DNA from: Gammaproteobacteria bacterium
Lineage (GTDB): Bacteria; Pseudomonadota; Gammaproteobacteria; Arenicellales; JAJDZL01
DNA length: 37,090 nt
Assembly: GCA_022823405.1 (NCBI GenBank)
Contig: JAJDXD010000036.1
Location: forward strand, 1-37,090
Direction: 5' to 3'
The first letter of the stretch is position 1; each line of letters opens with the position of its first letter. The notes below the pieces were generated by a model. That model had not been told where the DNA came from. It made no database searches and worked only from the letters and a program-made list of their open reading frames with translations. The position numbers and the translations under genes were made by a program. This document shows positions 1-10,723 of this stretch, one piece after another.

Positions 1-1152
1 GAATGGTCCGTACACTGTGCAAACTCCTGCGAAAGTTTTGGTATTGAATTTCGTTCAACCCGACTTGATCTTGGAAAACTTCATAAACGAACGAGTGAGT
101 CTGATGCGCGCACTGGCAGGTATGCGTGGTTTAAGCAGCAACTGGGAGAAAACGAACTTTTATTAACTGCTCATCATCAGAATGATCAGGCGGAGACTTT
201 TCTACTGAATCTGATGCGGGGAGCGGGAGCACGGGGACTGGCTGCCATTCAACCATATACTCGCTTTGCTTCAGGATGGTTGTTGAGACCGTTGTTGGTT
301 CAACCCAGACAGCAGATTGTCCAATACGCCAGTAATTTCAACTTGACTTATATCGATGATCCGAGCAATCTGGATGTCGACTACGACCGAAATTATCTGC
401 GTCACGTCGTGCTTTTATCGCTCAGCGAAAGGTGGCCCGCAGCTGTCCGGCAAATCCATAAAGCAACTGAGCAACTCACACAATCCCGTCACCTACTTGA
501 CGCACTGGCAAAACTGGATATAGAAGCCTGTCGTACTGAAGGGACGGGTTTTTTAAGTATTGGAAGTCAGTTGAATGTGAGTCATCTGCAAAATCTGGAC
601 CGATCTCGACAGGTAAATATGCTCCGATACTGGGCGCGGCAGAACTTACAAAGCGAACCGGGGCGGATTGCATTGGATGAGTTCATCAATACAGCCCTGT
701 TTCTTGACAAAAATTTTGCTGAACTTACATGGTCGAACCGGTGTATCTATCGTTATCAGAACGTTCTTTATCTTGCACGTTCGGTAAAAAACACCTCTCG
801 GCTTGATCCAGTTGAGTGGGATTTGATCAATCCATTGATCCTGGAACAGGCAGGTTTAAAGTTGGTGCCCAATCTGGTCAAAAAATCAGGCTTGAGTGCA
901 GAGAAGTTGGCGGGTGGTGTGACTGTCCGATTTCGAACAGGAGCCGAGCGCATCAGGCTCCCTGACCGAGCGCATTCAAGTTCACTTAAGAAGTTGTTTC
1001 AACAGCACTTAATTCCACCATGGGAACGAAATCAACTACCATTGATCTATTGTCAGGATGAGCTCGCCGCAGTCGTACCCTGGCTAATTTCTGATCGATT
1101 CAAAGCTGTTGAAAATGAACCTGGGATTTCAATTTCAATTGACAGAATATGA
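1..1152 (+). CDS. tilS: tRNA(Ile)-lysidine synthase TilS, 5'-truncated by window edge
   Basis: TilS modifies C34 of the CAU-anticodon tRNA-Ile to lysidine with ATP and lysine, so the tRNA reads AUA. The frame is open from base 1 to the stop at 1150-1152, giving 383 residues; roughly the first 50-60 residues, with the SGGxDS pyrophosphatase loop, lie outside the window. The visible part starts in the N-type ATP pyrophosphatase domain and keeps the family block TAHHQNDQAETFLLNL at about fragment residues 55-70. A middle substrate-binding domain follows, and then a TilS C-terminal domain with LKKLFQQHLIPPWER and a following LPLIY, matching the E. coli protein closely. It is the first gene of a same-strand run into pyrG, kdsA and eno. 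Identity is secure; only the start is unknown. Confidence 0.95.
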   Translation, partial: EWSVHCANSCESFGIEFRSTRLDLGKLHKRTSESDARTGRYAWFKQQLGENELLLTAHHQNDQAETFLLNLMRGAGARGLAAIQPYTRFASGWLLRPLLVQPRQQIVQYASNFNLTYIDDPSNLDVDYDRNYLRHVVLLSLSERWPAAVRQIHKATEQLTQSRHLLDALAKLDIEACRTEGTGFLSIGSQLNVSHLQNLDRSRQVNMLRYWARQNLQSEPGRIALDEFINTALFLDKNFAELTWSNRCIYRYQNVLYLARSVKNTSRLDPVEWDLINPLILEQAGLKLVPNLVKKSGLSAEKLAGGVTVRFRTGAERIRLPDRAHSSSLKKLFQQHLIPPWERNQLPLIYCQDELAAVVPWLISDRFKAVENEPGISISIDRI

Positions 1153-1312
1153 GACATGCCAGTAGGTTTTTTCAAAAGAATTTGTAAGTAATTTGAAAAT
1201 TGTCTGGAAATTTGATGCGTTTTCTGGTAACCTATTATTCCGTCCGAAGTGAAGTTCCTCATTCGCTTCTTTCAACAAATGTCTCTGAGAATTCCGACCG
1301 AGCGCAAAGTAA

Positions 1313-3795
<2,483 letters not shown>

Positions 3796-3816
3796 TCAAA
3801 TTGGGAAGTTGCACTA

Positions 3817-5091
3817 GTGACTTCACCAACAATTTCACGTATTCGCGGGTATGAAATTCTGGATTCACGCGGTAATCCTACCGTGGAAGCCGAAGTTCAT
3901 TTGAGCGACGGCACCATTGGTTCTGCAGCGGTACCTTCGGGAGCCTCAACTGGTATCAGAGAAGCTTTAGAACTACGCGACAATAATTCCAAACGTTACC
4001 TGGGAAAAGGCGTATTGTCCGCAGTGGAAAACGTCAACTTAGAAATTGCCCGTCAATTACACGGAATGTCGCCTTTCGATCAGGCTGCTGTTGATCATTT
4101 AATGATCGAACTTGATGGAACCGATAAGAAAACCAGACTTGGAGCGAACGCAATTCTTGCAGTCTCAATGGCAGTGGCTCGTGCTGCAGCTGATTCACGT
4201 CAGGATCCTTTGTATCGACTGCTAGGCGGTGAGGAGGCTGTGACCTTGCCAGTGCCGTATTTCAACATCCTGAATGGTGGAGCCCATGCCAATAACAACA
4301 TCGATGTTCAGGAGTTTATGATAGTGCCACAATGTGCCACAAGTTTTCGTGAGGCGCTGCAAGTAGGAGTTGAAGTCTATCACACATTGCGGAAACTATT
4401 GGATTCACAGGGGTATAGTACCGCAGTTGGCGATGAGGGTGGGTTTGCGCCCAATCTCGATTCGAATGAACATGCATTGAATTTTGTGATGGAGGCAGTC
4501 GGAAAAGCGGGCTACGACCCTGACACTGAGGTCGCGATCGCACTTGATGTTGCAAGTTCGGAGCTGGTCTCTGATGATGGCTACTATTTCGCTTCAGAGG
4601 ATCAACAATTCAGTAGTTCCGAGTTAGCTGTCCGTCTGGCAGAATGGACCAATCGTTATCCGATTGTGTCGATCGAAGATGGTATGGCCGAGGAAGATTG
4701 GCAGGGTTGGTCGGAACTAACCAAACTGATTGGTGATCGAGTTCAACTGGTTGGTGATGATTTATTTGTTACAGATGCGAAAACGCTGCAATCGGGCATT
4801 GATCAGTCTGTTGCCAATGCAATCCTTGTCAAGTTAAATCAGATTGGTACGGTTACAGAAACACTGCAGACCATTTCTGTCGCACAGAATGCAGAATATG
4901 GAGTAATGATCTCTCATCGCTCTGGAGAAACTGAAGATAGCATCATCGCTGACCTGTCCGTTGCGACAGCGGCTGGACAAATAAAATCAGGGGCTCCTTG
5001 CAGGTCTGATCGTACCGCAAAATATAATCGGCTTTTGAAAATAGAATCTCAACTTGGAGATCAGGCAGTTTATGCCGGCATCTCCGGGTGA
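3817..5091 (+). CDS. eno: Enolase
   Basis: It interconverts 2-phosphoglycerate and phosphoenolpyruvate in glycolysis and gluconeogenesis, and is often also a degradosome partner in gammaproteobacteria. The length of 424 residues is close to the usual 430. Landmarks in order are [57 protein letters not shown], metal-ligand regions [22 protein letters not shown] and LVGDDLFVT, then [13 protein letters not shown] and [11 protein letters not shown] with the catalytic Lys and the His/Arg/Ser of the active site. The start is GTG at 3817, about 10 bases after GGGAAG. It is 21 bp downstream of kdsA, whose product consumes phosphoenolpyruvate, and 12 bp upstream of ftsB. Confidence 0.97.
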   Translation: MTSPTISRIRGYEILDSRGNPTVEAEVHLSDGTIGSAAVPSGASTGIREALELRDNNSKRYLGKGVLSAVENVNLEIARQLHGMSPFDQAAVDHLMIELDGTDKKTRLGANAILAVSMAVARAAADSRQDPLYRLLGGEEAVTLPVPYFNILNGGAHANNNIDVQEFMIVPQCATSFREALQVGVEVYHTLRKLLDSQGYSTAVGDEGGFAPNLDSNEHALNFVMEAVGKAGYDPDTEVAIALDVASSELVSDDGYYFASEDQQFSSSELAVRLAEWTNRYPIVSIEDGMAEEDWQGWSELTKLIGDRVQLVGDDLFVTDAKTLQSGIDQSVANAILVKLNQIGTVTETLQTISVAQNAEYGVMISHRSGETEDSIIADLSVATAAGQIKSGAPCRSDRTAKYNRLLKIESQLGDQAVYAGISG

Positions 5092-5103
5092 CATCCTGGT
5101 GTC

Positions 5104-5439
5104 GTGTTTAAGTTAAACAAACGAGTGCTGATCATCGGAGCTTTGCTCTTGGTCGCTGCTGGACTGCAGTACACATTCTGGTTTGGGAAGAATTCAGTGA
5201 AGACACTGAAGGAAACGGAAGCGTTGATTGCAGCCGAAGATGCTCATATTGAAAGCTTAAGAAAAAGAAATCAGAAATTGGTTGCTGAAATTCTGGACCT
5301 CAAAAATGCCGAGGAGTCCATGGAGGAAAGGGCCAGAGTGGAACTTGGATATGTAAAAGAAGGCGAGGTGTTTTACCGCGTGGTGGAAACCGATAAAGCT
5401 ATAGAGTATTCAAGACCGGTCATCAACAACTCGGAGTAA
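5104..5439 (+). CDS. ftsB: Cell division protein FtsB
   Basis: FtsB is a small bitopic inner-membrane protein that forms the FtsQ-FtsB-FtsL divisome complex. The 111 residues give a short cytoplasmic start, one membrane segment (about 8-26) ending in QYTFWFGKNS (E. coli has QYSLWFGKNG), a heptad-type coiled coil (about 32-75, with LRKRNQKLVAEILDLKN), and the family block EERARVELGYVKEGEVFYR. The start is GTG at 5104. The usual downstream partners ispD and ispF are absent here; the next gene, ygfZ, converges from the other strand. No clear terminator hairpin is seen in the 70 bp between them. Confidence 0.93.
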   Translation: MFKLNKRVLIIGALLLVAAGLQYTFWFGKNSVKTLKETEALIAAEDAHIESLRKRNQKLVAEILDLKNAEESMEERARVELGYVKEGEVFYRVVETDKAIEYSRPVINNSE

Positions 5440-5509
5440 TTCTCCTTACTCAAGCTTTTTCGACGTCTTTGACGAATTGCGATAACCGATTACCGACGAT
5501 TCATTCCGC

Positions 5510-6457
5510 TTACGGTCCGCGCGATTTTGTCTTTTCCAATTCCGGAATTGAATAGGGCAGTCGCTCAAGTTGAAGTTCTAGCGGATGAGTATCTGAAAGC
5601 AGTAGATTTTCCTGACCGATAAATTTAACTGGTATGGAAATCAGCATGCTGGTCTGGTTGCAGTCAGCATCAATGACAGAATTGACTACAGTTCCAGTCT
5701 GATTGCCGGGGAGGTCCGGACAGGATATTTCAGTGCCAGGGACCGGGTTTGATTCTGCGCTACTGCTCGCACCTACCATTCTCCGATTAATCCCACCTCG
5801 ATAATGCAGTCTCGCGACAATTTCTTGTCCCGGGTAACAACCTTTCGTCCAACTGACACCGTCGATCAAATCAAGATTGATGGCTTGCGCAATAAAAAGT
5901 TCACTGGTGTGCTGATTAAGCCATGGAATTCCCGCATTAATATCCTGTAGCTGCCAAAATTCACTAACAGAAGTCTGGTTAACAATTTCAGAGTAAGATG
6001 AATCAGCGAATACTCCAAATCGCATTTCAACACCAGGCATCTTTACTACGGTAAACTCATCAATCGTTTGTGTTTCCAGTGCTGACTTCGGCAATTCTGA
6101 TTCACTGATATTTGAGAGTTTACGGCAGCCAAAAAAACTAACGCCAGGCTCCACATCAATTTTTACCTTGGCGCGAAGAACGTAAAGTCTCAAACGATTG
6201 ATTAAAGAGTCAACCAACTCTTTGGCAACGACGATATAGAATCGGCCATTTCGCATAGTCAGTAGAAAATTTGCAATGACACGCCCCTTCGGATTTAGTA
6301 ACGCAGAAAATTGCGATTGATTCGGTGTTACTTCCGAAATGTCTGAAGTCAGCAGTCGCTGAAAGAAAGATGCTGAATCATCTCCCGAAACTTCAATGAC
6401 ACTAATCTGACTGAGAGCAAAAAGATTGAAGTTATTTGAATTCGGTTTATTGTTCAT
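5510..6457 (-). CDS. ygfZ: tRNA-modifying / Fe-S maintenance protein YgfZ (folate-binding)
   Basis: YgfZ is a cytoplasmic GcvT-like, folate-binding protein that supports Fe-S enzymes such as the MiaB tRNA methylthiotransferase. The 315-residue product (E. coli about 326) contains the diagnostic motif KGCYPGQE with the conserved Cys207, followed by IVARLHYRG. An N-terminal GcvT-like half has NPKGRVIANFLL at about residues 55-66. The ATG at 6457 is used. In enteric bacteria ygfZ lies next to sdhE (ygfY); here it lies near an sdh operon that contains sdhE, but on the opposite strand, which fits a common role in Fe-S/flavoenzyme upkeep. Confidence 0.92.
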   Translation of the reverse strand: MNNKPNSNNFNLFALSQISVIEVSGDDSASFFQRLLTSDISEVTPNQSQFSALLNPKGRVIANFLLTMRNGRFYIVVAKELVDSLINRLRLYVLRAKVKIDVEPGVSFFGCRKLSNISESELPKSALETQTIDEFTVVKMPGVEMRFGVFADSSYSEIVNQTSVSEFWQLQDINAGIPWLNQHTSELFIAQAINLDLIDGVSWTKGCYPGQEIVARLHYRGGINRRMVGASSSAESNPVPGTEISCPDLPGNQTGTVVNSVIDADCNQTSMLISIPVKFIGQENLLLSDTHPLELQLERLPYSIPELEKTKSRGP

Positions 6458-6875
6458 CGATTCATTTTCGTCGGGTAGAGTATTGTCGCTGGACCTTCTG
6501 ATTGATATTGGGGTGATTATGACAAATCATCAGTATCCGTACAATATCCATGATTAAGATTTAGGTAAATTCTTTGATGAATTGGTTCGTCGAGGGATGA
6601 GGAAGGCAAATTGATTGATCCGCGGTTAACCCGAATACCTCACAGGAAAGATTTAGAGGGTTATCGCTTACTGTCTAAACGCAGGTTAGTCTGACACAGA
6701 TTGAGAATCTTCGCCTAAACCTGATCAACGCCAGTGCGAATGATTGTATACCTGTGCAACTGCGAGATTCACCCAAGCACAAAATTCGGAAACGAATGTT
6801 CATGCAAGCAGTACAACCATTGCAGTAATTGAACACAGATAAAATAAAATATTAACAAAGAAAAGGGGACAGATT
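6458..6875. other. Intergenic region between ygfZ and the sdh operon
   Basis: No gene can be supported here. It must hold the promoters for ygfZ (leftward) and for the sdhAF4-like/sdh operon (rightward). The only -35/-10-like pair noted is ATGACA at 6519-6524 with TACAAT at 6540-6545, but the 15-base spacer is short. The last 40 bases are very A-rich and lead into a strong GGGG ribosome site. Two very short open frames (27 and 30 codons) were judged as chance. Confidence 0.5.
6865..6868 (+). promoter_or_regulatory. Ribosome binding site deciding the TTG start of the SDHAF4-like gene
   Basis: AAAAGGGGA at 6861-6869 has its GGGG at 6865-6868, seven bases before the TTG at 6876. It is one of the better Shine-Dalgarno matches in the window and supports translation of the short gene downstream. 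Confidence 0.7.
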
Positions 6876-7046
6876 TTGCCTGAAACAGTACCATTTGCAG
6901 ACAAAACAGAGGTTCAAGACAAAAGGAATGAGACACTGTCTCCCGAAAATCACTCTGAACCGAATGCCGAACAGCTTGAATCTCAACCTGTTGACCCGAC
7001 CCGCTATGGTGATTGGGAAAAAAACGGTCGATGCATTGACTTCTGA
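6876..7046 (+). CDS. SDHAF4/DUF1674-like succinate dehydrogenase assembly factor (56 aa)
   Basis: It is a short gene with a TTG start, read as 56 residues. The first 38 residues are acidic, low-complexity and probably disordered. The C-terminus is DPTRYGDWEKNGRCIDF, the conserved end of the DUF1674 family that includes mitochondrial SDHAF4 (consensus roughly DPTRYGDWExkGrxxDF). In mitochondria SDHAF4 binds flavinated SdhA and promotes its assembly with SdhB. Here the gene lies 47 bp before sdhC, which fits the same job. The TTG is chosen because of the GGGG seven bases upstream; no ATG lies in frame. The family tail and the position next to sdhC make the call firm despite the size. Confidence 0.85.
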   Translation: MPETVPFADKTEVQDKRNETLSPENHSEPNAEQLESQPVDPTRYGDWEKNGRCIDF

Positions 7047-7093
7047 TCGTTCGATGTGAGATCCTGCATTCCCAATTTTCCCCAGTAGACCTT

Positions 7094-7483
7094 ATGGATT
7101 CCGCGAAACGCCCCGTTTCACCCCATATTCAGATTTATCGGCCACAACTTACTTCTGTGCTGTCGATAATGCACAGAATTACCGGAGTTGGCTTGGGAGT
7201 CAGTGCGATTGTACTGACTATGGAACTTTTTGCAATCGCCTATGACCGGGAGTTTTTTGAGGCATCAATACAGTGGTTGTCAGGCTTTTGGGGCAGACTA
7301 ATTCTGTTTCTTTGGACGCTAGCGCTATTTTTTCATCTTTGTAATGGAATTCGACATCTGTTTTGGGACGTGGGACGCGGACTTGAACTGGAACAGGTCT
7401 ATCGAAGCGGATGGGGCGTCATTATTGGGTCGTTGACTTTGACAGTCATTGTATGGACTGTTGGGTACACAACCTGCGGTTAA
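7094..7483 (+). CDS. sdhC: Succinate dehydrogenase cytochrome b556 subunit SdhC
   Basis: It is a membrane anchor of complex II that binds heme b and ubiquinone with SdhD. The 129 residues hold three membrane segments (about 32-50, 66-84, 106-126). The N-terminal signature RPVSPHIQIYRPQLTSVLSIMHRITG contains Ser24 and Arg28, equivalent to quinone-site residues of E. coli. His81, in FFHLCNGIRHLFWD, aligns with the heme ligand His84 of E. coli. The RPxSPHLxIYR opening is typical of alphaproteobacterial and mitochondrial SdhC rather than the enteric form. The start is ATG at 7094. It is the first large gene of the sdhCDABE-maeA run. Confidence 0.95.
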   Translation: MDSAKRPVSPHIQIYRPQLTSVLSIMHRITGVGLGVSAIVLTMELFAIAYDREFFEASIQWLSGFWGRLILFLWTLALFFHLCNGIRHLFWDVGRGLELEQVYRSGWGVIIGSLTLTVIVWTVGYTTCG

Positions 7484-7490
7484 GGTTTGC

Positions 7491-7868
7491 ATGAATTACC
7501 GTTCTCCACTTGCTAAAGTTTTGGGCCATGGCTCTGCCAAGGAAGGGTCTGCCCATTGGTGGTGGCAGCGTCTCACAGCCCTCGCTTTGGTCCCATTAAC
7601 TTTGTGGTTCACTTATTCAGTCGCCAGATTGAGTGGTCCTTGCATGGAGGAGGTTTACACATGGTTTTCATCTCCAATTACTTCAACCATGTTAATAGCC
7701 TTTATCGTTTCGCTTTTCTATCACACACAATTGGGCATACAGGTTGTACTGGAAGATTACGTTCGCCATGAGGGACTCAAGATTCTTTCCATATTGGCAG
7801 TTAAAGCCCTTTCAGCCATTCTGATCATTCTGAGTACCATCTCAATCTTGCAAGTGACGCTGGGATGA
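7491..7868 (+). CDS. sdhD: Succinate dehydrogenase membrane anchor SdhD
   Basis: It is the second membrane anchor of complex II, with 125 residues from the ATG at 7491. There are three hydrophobic segments (about 27-46, 58-78, 98-122). The block [19 protein letters not shown] carries the His of the second helix and the Asp-Tyr pair that corresponds to the quinone-site Asp82-Tyr83 of E. coli. An in-frame ATG at 7449 would add 14 residues but would overlap the end of sdhC; the ATG at 7491 follows TAAGG at a normal distance and gives the [16 protein letters not shown] start usual for the family. It ends 7 bp before sdhA. Confidence 0.93.
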   Translation: MNYRSPLAKVLGHGSAKEGSAHWWWQRLTALALVPLTLWFTYSVARLSGPCMEEVYTWFSSPITSTMLIAFIVSLFYHTQLGIQVVLEDYVRHEGLKILSILAVKALSAILIILSTISILQVTLG

Positions 7869-7875
7869 TCGTCAA

Positions 7876-9666
7876 GTGAGTATCAGTGCCTACAAAATAA
7901 TTGATCATAGTTACGATGTCGTCGTAGTCGGTGCTGGCGGCGCAGGTCTTAGAGCAACATTTGGCTGCGCTTTTGAAAACCTCTCCACCGCCTGCATAAC
8001 CAAGGTTTTTCCAACCCGCAGCCACACAGTTGCGGCACAAGGTGGAATCAGTGCAGCGCTCGGAAACATGAGCGAAGATGACTGGCGCTGGCACATGTAT
8101 GACACTGTCAAGGGGTCGGACTGGCTGGGTGATCAGGACGCGATCGAGTATATGTGTCGGGAAGCGCCTGATGCGGTTGTCGAACTGGAACATTACGGTG
8201 TACCTTTTTCTCGAACTGAAGATGGACGTATTTATCAGCGCGCATTTGGTGGTATGACAACTCACTACGGTGAAGGTCAGGCAATGCGGACTTGCGCAGC
8301 AGCCGACCGCACCGGGCATGCAATGCTTCACACCCTATATCAACAGGCTCTCAAGCATCGAGCCGAGTTTTACCTAGAGTACTTTGCGCTTGATCTGTTA
8401 ATGGACAATGATGAGTGCCGTGGGGTATTGGCCTGGAATCTTGAACAGGGCACGCTGCATCGATTTCAGGCAAAGATTGTTATTCTTGCCACGGGTGGTT
8501 ATGGACGCGCGTATTTTTCATGCACATCGGCACATACTTGTACAGGTGATGGGAATGCGATGATATTACGTGCCGGATTACCTCTGCAGGATATGGAATT
8601 TGTTCAGTTTCATCCAACTGGAATTTATGGATCCGGATGTCTGATTACTGAAGGTGCGAGAGGCGAAGGTGGCTATCTGACAAACTCGGATGGCGAGCGA
8701 TTTATGGAACGCTATGCTCCCAATGCCAAAGATCTGGCATCAAGGGACGTTGTCAGTCGTTCCATGACGATGGAAATAAATGCTGGACGAGGCGTCGGTT
8801 CAGAAGCTGATCACATTCATCTGCATCTTGAACATTTGGGGCCAGACGTGATCAAAGAACGACTTCCCGGAATCACGGAAACCTCCAAAATTTTTGCCGG
8901 AGTCGATTCTACCCGGGAACCAATCCCCGTGCTTCCCACAGTACACTACAACATGGGAGGTATTCCGACAAACTTTAAAGCTGAAGTTGTGAGCAAAAAA
9001 CGTGGTGACAACGATTATGTGATTTCAGGTCTGATGGCAATTGGGGAAACGGGTTGTGTCTCTGTTCATGGGGCCAATCGACTCGGATCAAATTCACTTC
9101 TTGACCTAGTTGTTTTTGGTCGTGCCGCCGCTCTACGCGCTAAGGACTTACTTAAAAGAGATGAACGGCGCCGGTCTCTTCCAAGAAATATTGAATCACC
9201 TGCAATTGATCGATTTGATCGCATGCGATACAGCAAAGGAGCAACCCGCACGGCAGATATTCGACTTGAGATGCAGAAAATTATGCAGCGACACTGCGCG
9301 GTGTTTCGTACGCAGGAGTTGCTGGATGAAGGTAAAGATAAAGTATTTGGCGTTTGGGAAAAGTTGAAAGACGTTGCAGTGTCAGACCGTTCAATGATTT
9401 GGAATACCGACTTGGTAGAAACGCTTGAACTAGATAATTTACTTCGACAGTCACTGGTTACAATTCATTCAGCTGCTAATCGTACAGAAAGTCGCGGCGC
9501 ACATGCAAGAGAAGACTATCCTGACAGGGATGATGAACATTGGATGAAACACACTCTTTCCTGGTTAAGCGAATCTGGTGAAGTTTCACTAGAGTATCGT
9601 CCCGTTCACCTGTATACATTAACAGAAGATGTTCAGCTTGTTGCTCCTAAGGCGCGAGTGTATTAG
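7876..9666 (+). CDS. sdhA: Succinate dehydrogenase flavoprotein subunit SdhA
   Basis: It oxidises succinate to fumarate and passes electrons through FAD to SdhB. The 596 residues begin with the dinucleotide fold [13 protein letters not shown]. His50 in [10 protein letters not shown] is the site of covalent FAD attachment. Further active-site blocks are [48 protein letters not shown] and [19 protein letters not shown]. Blocks such as [20 protein letters not shown] and [14 protein letters not shown] are nearly those of mitochondrial and alphaproteobacterial SdhA. The start is GTG at 7876, which gives the expected N-terminal length; no strong ribosome site precedes it. Confidence 0.97.
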   Translation: MSISAYKIIDHSYDVVVVGAGGAGLRATFGCAFENLSTACITKVFPTRSHTVAAQGGISAALGNMSEDDWRWHMYDTVKGSDWLGDQDAIEYMCREAPDAVVELEHYGVPFSRTEDGRIYQRAFGGMTTHYGEGQAMRTCAAADRTGHAMLHTLYQQALKHRAEFYLEYFALDLLMDNDECRGVLAWNLEQGTLHRFQAKIVILATGGYGRAYFSCTSAHTCTGDGNAMILRAGLPLQDMEFVQFHPTGIYGSGCLITEGARGEGGYLTNSDGERFMERYAPNAKDLASRDVVSRSMTMEINAGRGVGSEADHIHLHLEHLGPDVIKERLPGITETSKIFAGVDSTREPIPVLPTVHYNMGGIPTNFKAEVVSKKRGDNDYVISGLMAIGETGCVSVHGANRLGSNSLLDLVVFGRAAALRAKDLLKRDERRRSLPRNIESPAIDRFDRMRYSKGATRTADIRLEMQKIMQRHCAVFRTQELLDEGKDKVFGVWEKLKDVAVSDRSMIWNTDLVETLELDNLLRQSLVTIHSAANRTESRGAHAREDYPDRDDEHWMKHTLSWLSESGEVSLEYRPVHLYTLTEDVQLVAPKARVY

Positions 9667-9683
9667 CCGGGTAGTATGCAGTT

Positions 9684-10463
9684 ATGGGAAAATTATCACT
9701 TCCAGAAAATTCAGTAGTCGGTCGAGGCCGTACCTATTCGGCTGAAAAGAAGTCCAACCGACTCAAGAAATTCAAGATATACCGTTGGAATCCGGATGGT
9801 GATGCCAATCCCACCATGGATACCTACGAGGTGGACTTGGATAATTGCGGACGCATGGTGTTGGATGCGTTGATCAAGATCAAAAATGAAGTCGATTCAA
9901 CGCTTACATTTCGAAGATCATGCCGTGAGGGAATCTGCGGCTCCTGTGCCATGAATATTGATGGTACCAATACGCTTGCCTGCATCAAGCCCATTGAGGA
10001 GATCAGGTCCACTGTCAAGATTTACCCGCTACCGCATTTGCCAGTGTTAAAAGATTTGGTGCCTGATATGACGCACTTTTATGCGCAATATGCATCAATC
10101 AAACCCTGGATTCAGAAACGCTCACCACCCTCAGCCGGAAGGGAGAATCTTCAATCAGTCGAAGAGCGTGAGAAGCTTGACGGTCTCTACGAATGTATTC
10201 TGTGCGCTTGCTGTTCGACCAGTTGTCCAAGTTATTGGTGGAATAGTGATCGTTACCTCGGTCCCGCAGTTCTTCTGCAGGCGTATCGTTGGATAGCTGA
10301 CAGTCGAGATGAAGCTGTCGGTGAACGGCTTGATGAATTGGAAGATCCGTTCAGATTGTATCGTTGCCATACGATTATGAACTGTACCAATACCTGTCCT
10401 AAACACCTAAATCCGGGCAAAGCGATCGCTGAAATTAAAAAGTTAATCGCGACACGTTCGTGA
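9684..10463 (+). CDS. sdhB: Succinate dehydrogenase iron-sulfur subunit SdhB
   Basis: It carries the [2Fe-2S], [4Fe-4S] and [3Fe-4S] clusters that link FAD to quinone. The 259-residue protein is about 20 longer than E. coli SdhB because of an N-terminal extension. Cluster motifs in order are CREGICGSC with a later Cys in [24 protein letters not shown], and [45 protein letters not shown] and [12 protein letters not shown] match the mitochondrial/alphaproteobacterial subunit. Its TGA stop overlaps the GTG start of sdhE (GTGA), so the flavinylation factor is translationally coupled. Confidence 0.97.
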   Translation: MGKLSLPENSVVGRGRTYSAEKKSNRLKKFKIYRWNPDGDANPTMDTYEVDLDNCGRMVLDALIKIKNEVDSTLTFRRSCREGICGSCAMNIDGTNTLACIKPIEEIRSTVKIYPLPHLPVLKDLVPDMTHFYAQYASIKPWIQKRSPPSAGRENLQSVEEREKLDGLYECILCACCSTSCPSYWWNSDRYLGPAVLLQAYRWIADSRDEAVGERLDELEDPFRLYRCHTIMNCTNTCPKHLNPGKAIAEIKKLIATRS

Positions 10464-10723
10464 CAGGTTCCATAGTCGATAAAGACATTCAGAAAAATCG
10501 ACTGCTTTGGCGTTGCAGAAGAGGCACGCGCGAACTTGAACTACTGCTCTATCGTTACATTGATGAACATTACGATTCGCTTTCACAAGAAGAAATTGAT
10601 TTATTTAAAGAGTTTGTCGAACAGAGTCACGATGATCTCAGTAGCTGGCTTCTTAATCAAGAAATACCTTGTGATAACAATAGATTCAATAGTATTATTA
10701 AAGCAATACTAAATATTAGATGA
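10460..10723 (+). CDS. sdhE: FAD assembly factor SdhE
   Basis: SdhE (YgfY, eukaryotic SDHAF2) promotes covalent FAD attachment to SdhA. The 87-residue helical protein has the signature [11 protein letters not shown], with the RGxxE motif needed for binding SdhA, and the WLL motif in [10 protein letters not shown]. The start is GTG at 10460, overlapping sdhB by four bases, and its stop overlaps the ATG of the malic enzyme gene. Having sdhE inside the sdh operon together with the SDHAF4-like gene puts two complex II maturation factors in one transcription unit. Confidence 0.93.
   Translation: MTGSIVDKDIQKNRLLWRCRRGTRELELLLYRYIDEHYDSLSQEEIDLFKEFVEQSHDDLSSWLLNQEIPCDNNRFNSIIKAILNIR

Noticed and set aside
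6612..6692. Short open frame of about 27 codons starting at a TTG after GAGGAAGG in the ygfZ/sdh gap
   Set aside because: Too short, no recognisable motif; the ribosome-like sequence alone is not enough.
6740..6832. 30-codon Cys-rich open frame (starts MIVYLCNCEIH) upstream of the sdh operon, superficially like a bacterioferritin-associated ferredoxin start
   Set aside because: No ribosome site, Cys spacing does not match the family (CxC-x32-CxxC), and the length is half that needed.
7825..8331. 168-residue antisense open frame over sdhD/sdhA
   Set aside because: It lies opposite highly conserved sdhA codons and has no independent support; a shadow of codon usage.
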